Part shown: in pieces, positions 31,908 through 39,711 of the stretch | How the letters are laid out: every line of letters begins with the position of its first letter | How positions within the stretch are numbered: the stretch's first letter is position 1 | NCBI GenBank assembly: GCA_002748415.1 | Contig: PDSI01000147.1 | Span: forward strand, 33,858 to 97,857 | Reading direction: 5' to 3' | From: Micrococcales bacterium | GTDB taxonomy: Bacteria; Actinomycetota; Actinomycetes; Actinomycetales; CAWJMD01 | DNA length: 64,000 nucleotides | Translations under genes and position numbers: made by a program | The notes under the pieces: model-generated | The model's input: the letters and a program-made list of their open reading frames with translations, nothing else | Database searches by the model: none | Told to the model about the DNA's origin: nothing

Positions 31908-32633
31908 TCAGACGTAGGCCGCAGCCACCAGTCCGGCCAGCACGCCGCCGACGATCGGGCCCACGACCGGAATCCAGGAGTAGCCCCAGTCGTTGCCATC
32001 CTTGTGGGGAATCGGCAGCAGCGCGTGCGCGATGCGTGGGCCCAGGTCACGGGCCGGGTTGATCGCATACCCGGTGGGGCCGCCGAGGCTGGCGCCGATA
32101 CCGACGACGAGCAGTGCCACCGCCAGCGGGCCGAGCTTGTCCGGGGTGTCTCCGAACGCGATGACGACGAAGACCAGCACGAAGGTGCCGATCGCCTCGG
32201 TGACCAGGTTCCAGGCGGTGGAGCGGATCTGCGGCCCGGTGGAGAAGATGCCGAGGCTGGGGGCGTCCGCACGCTCGTCGAACTCCTTCTTGTACGCCAC
32301 CCAGGTCAGGACCGCGCCGAGGAAGGCGCCGATCATCTGACCGACCAGATAGGTGATGGTGGAGGCGAAGCTGACCTCGACTCCGGGGGCATACTCCTCG
32401 GCGCCGTTGGCCAGCAGGCCGAAGGTGACCGCGGGGTTGATGTGACCACCGGACTTGAACGCGACGACGACGCCGGCGAAGACTGCGAGGCCCCAGCCGA
32501 AGTTGACCAGCAGCCAGCCGCCGTTGTGCCCTTTGCTCTTGGGCAGGACGACGTTGGCGACGACACCGCAGCCGAGCAGCAGCAGCATCGCGGTGCCGAG
32601 CAGTTCGGATATGAACACGCTGCCCAGATCCAT
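31908..32633 (-). CDS. glpF: Glycerol facilitator (aquaglyceroporin)
   Basis: An MIP-family channel with 241 residues and six membrane segments. The two NPA boxes are [10 protein letters not shown] and [13 protein letters not shown]. The Asp directly after NPAR marks the glycerol facilitator subgroup rather than aquaporins. ATG 32633 (minus strand) is preceded by AAAGGA. It lies upstream of glpK on the same strand. About 200 bases of gene-free sequence (32634-32836) separate it from the next gene, with no feature I can name. Confidence 0.95.
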   Translation of the reverse strand: MDLGSVFISELLGTAMLLLLGCGVVANVVLPKSKGHNGGWLLVNFGWGLAVFAGVVVAFKSGGHINPAVTFGLLANGAEEYAPGVEVSFASTITYLVGQMIGAFLGAVLTWVAYKKEFDERADAPSLGIFSTGPQIRSTAWNLVTEAIGTFVLVFVVIAFGDTPDKLGPLAVALLVVGIGASLGGPTGYAINPARDLGPRIAHALLPIPHKDGNDWGYSWIPVVGPIVGGVLAGLVAAAYV

Positions 32634-32836
32634 AGGGGGTCCTTTCGTGACACGGTCAACTCTGACCGCAACCGGCCCGGCCGGGAACGGCGTCGGGCGG
32701 AGCAAGACACGGACGCGTGCCGCGCGCTCCGGGGGTAGAGAGTAGTGATTGTCCGGCCCCGGTGGCGAATCGCCACTCGGTCGACTACCCCATTCGTGAC
32801 TGTCCCGTGTCCCGGCCGGGCACCACGTCGGCGGCG

Positions 32837-33892
32837 TCAGAGCAGGCTGACGTGGGCCTGCTCGGCCGGCACCTGCTGCTGGACCAGCCCGGTCTCCAGC
32901 ATGAAGCTGGACATCTCCGCCCACTTCTGGCGGTCCTGGGCGCCGAGGTCTTGCGGGTCACCGATCAGCCGCAGGGTCGCGGTGAGCGTGGCCAGGGCGG
33001 CCTTCTCCTGTTCCGGGGTGGTCAGGGTGGGTACCGAGCGCTTGCTGAGGGTGACCGCTGCGGCTGGGTCGTCCGCGATCTCAGCCGTGGCGGTGCGTAG
33101 GGCGGTGATGACCGCGGCCAGGTCGTCCTCGCGTTCCCGAAGCGTCGGGCCCATCGCGTTCAGCCCGGCGCCGACCAGGTTGCCCTGCACGGGCACGGAG
33201 GCCACGTCGATGCCTGCGTCCTGCAGCCGGACCAGCTCGTTGTTCGCATACCCCATGACCACGTCGACCTTGTCGGAGATCAGCGCCGCCTGCTGGGTGA
33301 AGCCGATGGTCTGGATGTCCACCGCGGATTGGTCCAGCCCACCCTGGCGCAGCAGCGCGAGCAGCCCGAACCAGGTCTCGCCGAGCTGGCCGGGCACGCC
33401 GATCGTCTTGCCGCGCAGCCGGTGCGCACCGGTCAGGCCGGCCTGCGCCCGGGCAATAGCCACCACCGGGTACTTCTGGTAGATCGTGCCGAAGTCGACC
33501 ACGTCGACCCCTTGGGAGCGGGCCTGCATCATCTCGGCGGCGCCGGCGTAGAGCACATCTTCGGTGCCGGCCTGCAACGCTCCGAAGAGTGGTTCGCGCG
33601 CACCGTGATGGCGCACCGTCACGTCCAGCCCGGCACGGGCGAAATGCCCGTGTTCCTGGGCGACGTACACGGGTGCGAACTGGATGTCCGGAAGGTAGGA
33701 CAGGCCGATGGTCAGCGATGTGGCTGCGCCGGTGGCGGTGGGGTTGCCGGAAAGCCGGGCCTGTTCGTCGTCGTGACACCCCGCCAGTAGCGGCAGCGTC
33801 GCCAGGCCGGCGACGGTACCGAGCATCCGCCGGCGGGTGAGTGGGCGGCAGGTATGCGGGTCCTGGGGGCGGGCGCAATCACGTGGTGTCAT
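32837..33892 (-). CDS. NMT1/THI5-type ABC substrate-binding lipoprotein, probably RibY-like (riboflavin)
   Basis: 351 residues. The N-terminus has a twin-arginine-like TRRRMLG followed by a lipobox LLAGC, so it is probably an exported lipoprotein. The rest is an NMT1/THI5-like two-lobe binding fold with LSYLPDIQFAPVYVAQEHG at the start of the mature domain and a GxPGQLGETWFGL hinge region. Proteins of this family bind aromatic vitamins or precursors (thiamine pyrimidine, riboflavin). Because the pair is behind an FMN riboswitch, riboflavin or a flavin is the likely ligand. The assignment to RibY is inferred from that context. It is 13 bases after the permease gene. Confidence 0.8.
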   Translation of the reverse strand: MTPRDCARPQDPHTCRPLTRRRMLGTVAGLATLPLLAGCHDDEQARLSGNPTATGAATSLTIGLSYLPDIQFAPVYVAQEHGHFARAGLDVTVRHHGAREPLFGALQAGTEDVLYAGAAEMMQARSQGVDVVDFGTIYQKYPVVAIARAQAGLTGAHRLRGKTIGVPGQLGETWFGLLALLRQGGLDQSAVDIQTIGFTQQAALISDKVDVVMGYANNELVRLQDAGIDVASVPVQGNLVGAGLNAMGPTLREREDDLAAVITALRTATAEIADDPAAAVTLSKRSVPTLTTPEQEKAALATLTATLRLIGDPQDLGAQDRQKWAEMSSFMLETGLVQQQVPAEQAHVSLL

Positions 33893-33905
33893 ACTGAGTC
33901 CTTTG

Positions 33906-34811
33906 TCATACGGAGTCCTTTCGCAAGGCGGTGTCGACGCAGCGGGCCGGGGAAAGGACGCCTGGTGACAGCACGTCGGGTCCGCGCCGGCGAGGCGTCC
34001 CGGGCGGGACCCTCGCCGCTGCCGTGGACGGGCCGATGCGGGGACGGCTGGTGGTGGGGCGCAACGGGTCCAGCAGCCATTCCAGCGCGAGCATGCCCAG
34101 ATACGCCACGATCGCCAGGAGACACAGCATCACGATGGTGGCGAACACGCCGGTGGTGTCCACCGCGGCGGCCTGAGCGGAGATGATCATGCCCAAACCG
34201 TCGCCACCCATGACGAACTCGCCGACGACTGCGCCGGTGATGGACAGGGTGAAACCGTTGCGCAGGCCGGTGAGCACGGCCGGGCGGGCCAGTGGCTCTT
34301 CGACGTAGCGGATCATCAGCCACCCGGTGGCACCGTCCAGGACGGCGGCCTCGGCGATCTCCGGCGGCAGGCTGCGCAGGCCGAGGACGGTGGTCAACAG
34401 CATCGGGAAGAACACGATGAGCGCGCACAGGATGACGATGGGTAGCAGCCCATAGCCGACCCACAGCACCAGCAGCGGTGCGAGCGCGATCGCCGGCAAG
34501 GCCTGGGACGCCGCCAGGTAGGGGGAGATGGCGGCCTCGGCGACCCGGCTGCGGGCCACCAGGTAGCCGGCCGGAAGGGCGACCAGCATGGCCAGTAGGC
34601 AGCCGAGGGTGGCCTCCTTCACGGTGGTCAGTGCCCGGCCGGCCAGCATTCCGGAGCCGAGGTCGGCACTGAAGCGTTCGGCCACCGCGCCGGGGCCGGG
34701 CACCAGCGTCGGCGGGACCTGGCCGCTGGCGGTGATGACCCACCAACAGCCCAGCAACAGCATGCCGAGCACGACGGGGGCGACGATGCGGGTGGTGGTG
34801 AGCCTGCTCAT
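33906..34811 (-). CDS. ABC permease, probably RibX-like (riboflavin uptake)
   Basis: 301 residues, six membrane segments. The binding-protein-dependent transport domain shows the EAA-loop pattern EIAEAAVLDGATGWLMIRYV that contacts an ATPase. Close to the ThiX/SsuC type. ATG 34811 (minus strand) is preceded by GAAGGGA. An upstream in-frame extension to 34988 runs through the riboswitch and is not a real start. The C-terminus is a Pro/Arg-rich tail of about 50 residues. No ATPase gene is adjacent. Confidence 0.85.
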   Translation of the reverse strand: MSRLTTTRIVAPVVLGMLLLGCWWVITASGQVPPTLVPGPGAVAERFSADLGSGMLAGRALTTVKEATLGCLLAMLVALPAGYLVARSRVAEAAISPYLAASQALPAIALAPLLVLWVGYGLLPIVILCALIVFFPMLLTTVLGLRSLPPEIAEAAVLDGATGWLMIRYVEEPLARPAVLTGLRNGFTLSITGAVVGEFVMGGDGLGMIISAQAAAVDTTGVFATIVMLCLLAIVAYLGMLALEWLLDPLRPTTSRPRIGPSTAAARVPPGTPRRRGPDVLSPGVLSPARCVDTALRKDSV

Positions 34812-34850
34812 GGTCCCTTCCCGGTCGCCGAGCGCCGGGCACAGGACACC
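34812..34850 (-). promoter_or_regulatory. Hairpin that can hide the permease ribosome-binding site
   Basis: On the minus strand GGTGTCC (34844-34850) can pair, with one bulged base, with GGGACC (34812-34817), and CCCGG with CCGGG inside it. This buries the GAAGGGA ribosome-binding site of the permease gene. It lies between the FMN aptamer and the start codon, as expected for an expression platform that controls translation. Confidence 0.55.
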
Positions 34851-34883
34851 GCAAACAGCACGAGCCGACAAGCGGCAGCGCCG

Positions 34884-35022
34884 CGTGCGCCTCCCATCCG
34901 GACTTTTACCGTCGGTTCCGGACTTCCACCGGATCAACCGGCTCGTCGGCCTGCTGGCCGAGACTCGAGCCGGGTCGCGGACTGTCACCGCCGGTTCGGA
35001 CTTTCACCGACCCCGGAGCACG
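34884..35022 (-). ncRNA. FMN riboswitch (RFN element) controlling the riboflavin-type transporter
   Basis: The minus strand carries the conserved core of the FMN aptamer in order: GCTCCGGGGTCGGTGAAAG, TCCGAACCGGCGGTGACAG, TCCGCGACCCG, then GGTTGATCCGGTGGAAG, TCCGGAACCGACGGTAAAAG and TCCGGATGGGAGG. P1 closes by CGTGC (35018-35022) with GCACG (34884-34888). About 70 bases follow before the permease ATG, with a hairpin that hides its ribosome-binding site. FMN binding should therefore shut off uptake. Confidence 0.93.
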
Positions 35023-35032
35023 TTGCCGTTCC

Positions 35033-35038
35033 AGTCTA
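35033..35038 (-). promoter_or_regulatory. Candidate -10 element of the FMN-riboswitch transcript
   Basis: TAGACT on the minus strand predicts a start near 35026, just before the aptamer P1 stem. It lies between the ddl stop and the riboswitch, so the transporter has its own promoter. No convincing -35 is seen. Confidence 0.45.
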
Positions 35039-35048
35039 CGCCGACCGG

Positions 35049-36167
35049 TCAGCGCAGGCCGACCCGGCGCCGCATCGCTAGGTGCACCAGGGTGTCGACC
35101 AGTTCCCCGTAGGGGACCCCGGCCGCCTGCCACATCCGGGGGAACATCGAGAACGGGGTGAATCCGGGCATCGTGTTGATCTCGTTGACGACGACCTGCT
35201 CGTCGCCGGTGACGAAGCAGTCCACCCGGGCCAGCCCCTCGCACCCCACGGCCGTGAAGGTCGCCCGGGCCAGCTGCTGCACCCGCTCGGTGACCCGGGC
35301 CGACAGATCGGCCGGACAGGTCAGCCGCACGCTGTCCTCGTCCAGGTACTTCGCGGAGAAGTCGTAGAAGCTGTGCGCACCGTCCAGCACCTCGACCTCA
35401 CCGGGGGGAGAGGTTCGCGGCGGGCCTGCGTCCAGGTCTTCCAGCACGCCGCACTCGATCTCCCGGCCGGTCACGGCCGCCTCGACGATCACCTTCGGGT
35501 CGTGACCGGTCGCCTCGATGATGGCCGGGCCCAGCTGGTCCGTCGTCTCGACCTTGCTCACCCCCATCGAGGATCCGGCCCTGGCCGGCTTGACGAAAAC
35601 GGGCAGCCCCAGCGGTTCGACCCGGGCCCGGACCTCGTCCGGGTCCCGGTCCCACTGCCCGGGCAGCACCACCGTGTACGGCCCGGTCGGGATACCGTTG
35701 CCGGCCAGCACCAGCTTCATGTAGTGCTTGTCCATGCTGACGGCGCTGGACAACACCCCGGCCCCGACGTAGCGGATGTCGGCCAACTCCAGCATCCCCT
35801 GCAAGGTGCCGTCCTCGCCGTAGGGTCCGTGCAGCACCGGGAAGACCACGTCCACCGCGCCCAGCGCCCGGGGTACCTCGCCGGCGGTGAGGATGGTCAG
35901 GTTCGGTTCCTCGGTGGTGCTCGGCAGCGCCAGTTGCTGCCCGTCGGTGGCGCTGACCTGGGGCAGCGGCCCGTCCCCGTGCAGTTCCCAGCGCCGCGGG
36001 TCGGCCTCCACCGCCAACCAGCTGCCCTCGGGCGTCACCCCGACCGGAACCACCTCGTAGCGGTGTGGATCCAGTGCCCGCATCACCGCCGCGCCGGTGA
36101 TGCAACTGATGGCGTGCTCGCTGGACCGGCCGCCGAAGATCACGGCGACCCGGGTTCGTTTCTGCAT
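35049..36167 (-). CDS. ddl: D-alanine-D-alanine ligase
   Basis: Makes the D-Ala-D-Ala dipeptide of peptidoglycan. 372 residues with the ATP-grasp motifs VAVIFGGRSSEHAIS, LHGPYGEDGTLQGMLEL, VFVKPARAGSSMGVSKV and NEINTMPGFTPFSMFP. The omega-loop region FYDFSAKYLDED has the Lys-Tyr pair of D-Ala-D-Ala ligases, not the form seen in D-Ala-D-Lac (vancomycin-type) ligases. In other actinobacteria a DUF3515 gene follows the ligase; here zinc-transport genes lie between. Confidence 0.95.
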   Translation of the reverse strand: MQKRTRVAVIFGGRSSEHAISCITGAAVMRALDPHRYEVVPVGVTPEGSWLAVEADPRRWELHGDGPLPQVSATDGQQLALPSTTEEPNLTILTAGEVPRALGAVDVVFPVLHGPYGEDGTLQGMLELADIRYVGAGVLSSAVSMDKHYMKLVLAGNGIPTGPYTVVLPGQWDRDPDEVRARVEPLGLPVFVKPARAGSSMGVSKVETTDQLGPAIIEATGHDPKVIVEAAVTGREIECGVLEDLDAGPPRTSPPGEVEVLDGAHSFYDFSAKYLDEDSVRLTCPADLSARVTERVQQLARATFTAVGCEGLARVDCFVTGDEQVVVNEINTMPGFTPFSMFPRMWQAAGVPYGELVDTLVHLAMRRRVGLR

Positions 36168-36267
36168 GATCCCTGACCCTACTGTGCCCCGCCGGCGGGA
36201 CCGGGGCGGGGCTCGCCCGCCGGGTCTGCGGGGGCGGGAATACCGGCGTCCCGCTCGTCGCTACGAT

Positions 36268-36282
36268 TGATAATGATTCTCA
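36268..36282. promoter_or_regulatory. Zur-like zinc operator
   Basis: TGATAATGATTCTCA is a near-palindrome (TGAxAAT around a central G) that closely resembles actinobacterial Zur boxes such as TGAAAATGATTTTCA. It lies 47 bases upstream of the znuA start. A Fur-type regulator could also read it, but the genes downstream favour Zur. A possible -10 (TACGAT) is adjacent at 36262-36267. Confidence 0.7.
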
Positions 36283-36328
36283 CTGTTGCTTGTCCGTGCA
36301 GCGGGCAGGACCACACGGAAGGGAAACC

Positions 36329-37252
36329 ATGAAGCGCATCGCAGGGCTCGCTGCCGGGGCGGTGGCTGTGCTGGCCGCCGCGGGCCTGACAGGTTGCGGC
36401 GCATCGGATTCCGGCGCCGGGGACGGTCCGGTCGCGGTCGCGACCACGACCATGCTGGGCAGTGTGCTGGACCAGATCACCGAGTGCGCGGGCGCGGAAT
36501 CGGCGACGCTGATGCCACCCGGCGCCGACCCGCACGAGTTCGCCCCCTCGTCGGCCCAGGTGGCCGAGATGGCCCATGCCGAACTCGTCGTGGCCAACGG
36601 GCTGGGCCTGGAGGGCGGGCTCAGCGACGCACTGGCCAACGTCGCCGCCGACGGTGTGCAGCTGTACGAGGCCGCCCCGGACCTGGATCCGCTGCCGTTG
36701 GATGCCGAGCACGATCACGGCCGGCTCGACCCGCACGTGTGGCTGGACGTCGCCAGGATGGCGACGGCGGCCAGGAAGATCGGCGGCAAGCTGACCGAGG
36801 TGACAGGTGAGGACTTCTACACCGCGTGCGGCCGGGAGGTGGCCGAGGACCTGACGGGCACGGATGGTGAGATCAGGCAGATCCTCGGCGAGGTCCCGGC
36901 TGACCAGCGGGTCATCGTCACCGACCACATGGCCTTCGGGTACTTCGCGCAGGCCTACGATTTCGAGGTGGCCGGCACGGTCGTCCCGGGCGGGTCCACC
37001 GAGGGCCAGCCGTCCTCGGCAGAGCTGGCCGAACTGGTCGGGGTCCTCGATGCCGAAGGCGTGAACGCCATCTTCTCCAACACCGCCACCAACTCTCAGC
37101 TGGTGGATGCGGTGGCGGCCGAGACCGGCCGTGCGGTCAGCGTGGTCTCGCTGCACGTCGGGTCGGTCGGCCCGGCCGGTTCGGACGCGGATACCTACCA
37201 GGGCATGATGATCGCCAACGCGCGGTCCGTCGCCGATGCGCTGGGATCCTGA
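36329..37252 (+). CDS. znuA: Zinc-type metal ABC transporter, substrate-binding lipoprotein
   Basis: 307 residues of the cluster A-I (ZnuA/TroA) family. The signal ends in the lipobox LTGC. Metal-ligand histidines are seen in GADPHEFAPSS, DPHVWLDV and VTDHMAFGYFA, and an acidic residue follows late in the protein. There is a short His/Asp run (EHDHG) at the usual loop. ATG 36329 is preceded by GGAAGGGA. A Zur-like box lies upstream. Manganese cannot be excluded from sequence, but the operator favours zinc. Confidence 0.88.
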   Translation: MKRIAGLAAGAVAVLAAAGLTGCGASDSGAGDGPVAVATTTMLGSVLDQITECAGAESATLMPPGADPHEFAPSSAQVAEMAHAELVVANGLGLEGGLSDALANVAADGVQLYEAAPDLDPLPLDAEHDHGRLDPHVWLDVARMATAARKIGGKLTEVTGEDFYTACGREVAEDLTGTDGEIRQILGEVPADQRVIVTDHMAFGYFAQAYDFEVAGTVVPGGSTEGQPSSAELAELVGVLDAEGVNAIFSNTATNSQLVDAVAAETGRAVSVVSLHVGSVGPAGSDADTYQGMMIANARSVADALGS

Positions 37253-37282
37253 GGCGTGCCAGCGCGGCACAATGGTCACGCC

Positions 37283-38110
37283 ATGGATCTGATCACCGAA
37301 CCGTTCACGCTGGGATTCCAGCAACGCGCCCTGGTGGGCGGGCTCGTCGCCGCGCTGATGTCGGCCGTGGTCGGCGTGTGGCTGGTGCTGCGCGGTATGA
37401 GCTTCTTCGGCGACGCGTTCGTGCACGGCGTCCTGCCCGGCATCGCCGCCGCCGTCATGCTGGATTTCTCCCCCTACCTGGGCGCGGTGATCGCGGCCGC
37501 GGTGATGCTGTTCGGGGTCGAGGTGGTGCACCGGCAGACCGCCCTGTCCGAGGACACCGGCATCGGCCTGCTGTTCGTCGGCATGCTCGCCCTCGGCGTG
37601 GTCATCATCTCCAAGTCGACCAGCTACACGGGAAGCCTCACCAGCATCCTGTTCGGGGATGCATTGGGCGTCAGCATCGCAGACCTGCGTGCTCAGGCGC
37701 TGCTGGCGATTCCGGTGATCCTGGCGTCCGTCGCCTTGTACCGGCCGCTGCTGGCGTTGTCGTTCGACACCCACAAGGCCCAGACCCTAGGCATGCGCCC
37801 GCGGCTGGCCCACGCCGGCCTGCTGGTGTTGATCGGGGCAGCCGTCATCGGCAGTTACCAGGCCGTCGGCACGCTGCTGGTGTTCGGCCTGTTGGTCGGG
37901 CCGCCCGCCACCGCCGCCTTGCTGGCCCGCACGGTGCCCGGCATGTTCGTCTGGTCCGCCGCCATCGCGGTGATCTCGGTGTGGCTGGGACTGGTGCTCA
38001 GCTACCACCTGGGAACGGCCGGCTCGGCGACGATGGCGCTGGTGCCCGTCGTGGCGTTCTTCATCGTGCTGGCCGGTACCCGGCTGCGGGCGTGGGTGCG
38101 TCATGGCTGA
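37283..38110 (+). CDS. znuB: Zinc-type metal ABC transporter, permease
   Basis: 275 residues and about eight or nine membrane segments of the ABC-3 family, with MSFFGDAFVHGVLPGIAAA early and VGTLLVFGLLVGPPATAALL late, both characteristic. ATG 37283 fits family N-termini; GTG 37256 is an alternative. Its last eight bases overlap znuC. Confidence 0.9.
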   Translation: MDLITEPFTLGFQQRALVGGLVAALMSAVVGVWLVLRGMSFFGDAFVHGVLPGIAAAVMLDFSPYLGAVIAAAVMLFGVEVVHRQTALSEDTGIGLLFVGMLALGVVIISKSTSYTGSLTSILFGDALGVSIADLRAQALLAIPVILASVALYRPLLALSFDTHKAQTLGMRPRLAHAGLLVLIGAAVIGSYQAVGTLLVFGLLVGPPATAALLARTVPGMFVWSAAIAVISVWLGLVLSYHLGTAGSATMALVPVVAFFIVLAGTRLRAWVRHG

Positions 38111-38909
38111 CCGGCACGACCAGACACCCGCCCATCCGGGCAGGGACCGGACGGGCTTACTGGCCGAGGGCCGAGACGTGGTGCTGGCCCACGGCGACCA
38201 CGTCGCCGTGGCGGCCTCCGCGTTCCGGATCCCGGCCGGTGCGGTGACCGCCGTCATCGGCCCCAACGGTTCCGGCAAGTCCACGCTGTTGCACGCGCTG
38301 GCGGGGCTGTTGGAACCGCGGTCCGGGCAGCTGACGGTGACCGGTGCCGCCCGACGCAGGCTGGCCTACGTCATGCAGTCGGTCACCGCGCCACCTGGCG
38401 TTCCCATCACCGTGCGGACCGCCGTGGGGATGGGCCGTTACACCACGCTGGGCTGGTGGCGGCCCCGGGCGCGGGCGGACAAGGAACGGATCGACTGGGC
38501 AATGCGGCGCCTGGACATCGCCGCCCTCGCCGACCGGCACCTGAGCGAACTGTCCGGGGGGCAACGACAGCGGGTGTTCGTGGCCCAGGGCCTCGCCCAG
38601 GAGCACGACGCACTGCTCCTGGACGAACCGTTGACCGGCTTGGACATCGTCTCCGCGCGCACCATCGACGCGATCGTGCACTCCGAGCAAGCGCACGGCC
38701 ACGCCGTCGTGCTGACCACCCACGACCTGGCCGAGGCACACGCCGCCGATCACGTGATCCTGATGAACGGGCGGGTGATCGCCGAGGGGCCACCTGAGCG
38801 GGCGCTGACCAGGCAGAACCTGGAGGTTGCCTACGGGCTCGGCGCGTTGCACGACTCGCCCGTGCACTCCGCCGCCGGCACCGACCGGCGGTTCCCGGGC
38901 GCCTGCTAG
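38103..38909 (+). CDS. znuC: Zinc-type metal ABC transporter, ATPase
   Basis: 268 residues with Walker A GPNGSGKST, signature LSGGQRQRVFVAQGL and Walker B LLLDEP followed by the D-loop LTGLD and the switch His in TTHDLAEA. It completes the binding protein-permease-ATPase set in one operon. It overlaps znuB by eight bases. The gene order places znuABC between ddl and the DUF3515 gene. Confidence 0.92.
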   Translation: MADRHDQTPAHPGRDRTGLLAEGRDVVLAHGDHVAVAASAFRIPAGAVTAVIGPNGSGKSTLLHALAGLLEPRSGQLTVTGAARRRLAYVMQSVTAPPGVPITVRTAVGMGRYTTLGWWRPRARADKERIDWAMRRLDIAALADRHLSELSGGQRQRVFVAQGLAQEHDALLLDEPLTGLDIVSARTIDAIVHSEQAHGHAVVLTTHDLAEAHAADHVILMNGRVIAEGPPERALTRQNLEVAYGLGALHDSPVHSAAGTDRRFPGAC

Positions 38910-38926
38910 TGATCACCCGCGCTGAC

Positions 38927-38960
38927 GGATCACTTGCAGGCTCGGATCACTTGCAGGTTC
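38927..38960. repeat. Tandem 17-base duplication spanning a stop codon
   Basis: GGATCACTTGCAGGCTC is followed directly by GGATCACTTGCAGGTTC, one mismatch. The second copy holds the last codons and stop of the convergent DUF3515 gene (minus strand), and the first copy repeats that end downstream. It looks like recent slippage duplication. Confidence 0.8.
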
Positions 38961-39399
38961 GGCCGTTGGCCGCCAAGGTGGCCACCGCCGGAGACAGCGA
39001 CCCCAGCAGGGCGTCGGCCGACTGCGGTTTGCCGGGCACGCTGACCTCGACGGCGGGCCGTCGCCCGTAGCTGGTGAAGTAGGTGCGCCCGCCCTCTTCG
39101 CGGACCACCCAGTCGACCCCGGCCACCGGGAAACACGGATCCGTGGTGGGGCCGAGCGGGGCGAGGCCGCACCGCAACACCACCTCGCCGTCGCCCCAGG
39201 CCGCGGTGGCCTGTGCGGTCACCTCGCGCCGCGGAGCATCGAGCAGCGTGTCGGTGCCGCGCAGGTCCACCAGCACCCGCGAACAGGCCGGGTCGGTGGC
39301 GAACTCGGCCGGCTCGGTCGGGTAGGCCCGCGAGCAACCGGCCATCGCCACCGCGGCCAGCGCCGCGAACACACCCACAGCCCACCGTGTCACCGTCAC
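38947..39399 (-). CDS. DUF3515 family lipoprotein
   Basis: 150 residues. The N-terminal signal ends in the lipobox MAGC. The mature part has paired cysteines and the conserved APRREVTAQATAAWGDGEVVLRCG region of DUF3515, a family of actinobacterial secreted proteins of unknown function usually found next to ddl and thiL. Start GTG 39399 or 39393. It follows the Lrp-type gene by two bases on the same strand, so they are probably cotranscribed. Confidence 0.8.
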   Translation of the reverse strand: MTVTRWAVGVFAALAAVAMAGCSRAYPTEPAEFATDPACSRVLVDLRGTDTLLDAPRREVTAQATAAWGDGEVVLRCGLAPLGPTTDPCFPVAGVDWVVREEGGRTYFTSYGRRPAVEVSVPGKPQSADALLGSLSPAVATLAANGRTCK

Positions 39400-39401
39400 T
39401 G

Positions 39402-39635
39402 CTACACGTGCACGACGGTGCAGGTTACCGTCCGCGTAATCCCTGGCACCGCCTGCACCCGGGTGTAGATCAACTGGCCGAGGTCTTCGGCGTCCTGCGC
39501 GCCCACCTTGACGATCAGGTCGTACGGGCCGGTGACGAAGTCGGTGCTCACCCATCCCGGAATGGCCCTGATGTCCTCGGCCACACCGGCGGCCTTGCCC
39601 ACCTCGGTCTGAACGAGTACGTATGCCTGGACCAC
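39402..39635 (-). CDS. Stand-alone Lrp/AsnC ligand-binding (RAM) domain protein
   Basis: 77 residues. It has only the alpha-beta ligand-binding half of Lrp/AsnC regulators (AYVLVQTEVGKA, GPYDLIVKVGAQD), with no helix-turn-helix. Such proteins are common beside thiL in actinobacteria; they may bind amino acids as small oligomers. GTG 39635 is preceded by GAGGAGG at ten bases. Confidence 0.85.
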   Translation of the reverse strand: MVQAYVLVQTEVGKAAGVAEDIRAIPGWVSTDFVTGPYDLIVKVGAQDAEDLGQLIYTRVQAVPGITRTVTCTVVHV

Positions 39636-39711
39636 GGAAGCCGGCCTCCTCGAGCTATTGGGTGGTTGTGCGGGGCGTAGGTCCCGGCTGGCTACGCTAC
39701 CGTGTCCGGCC

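Noticed and set aside
34812..34988. N-terminal extension of the permease gene to 34988
   Set aside because: It runs through the FMN aptamer, has no ribosome-binding site and is not conserved in type; ATG 34811 has a good Shine-Dalgarno.
35049..36167. Vancomycin-type D-Ala-D-Lac ligase
   Set aside because: The omega-loop keeps the Lys-Tyr pair of ordinary D-Ala-D-Ala ligases and no vanH or vanX neighbours exist.
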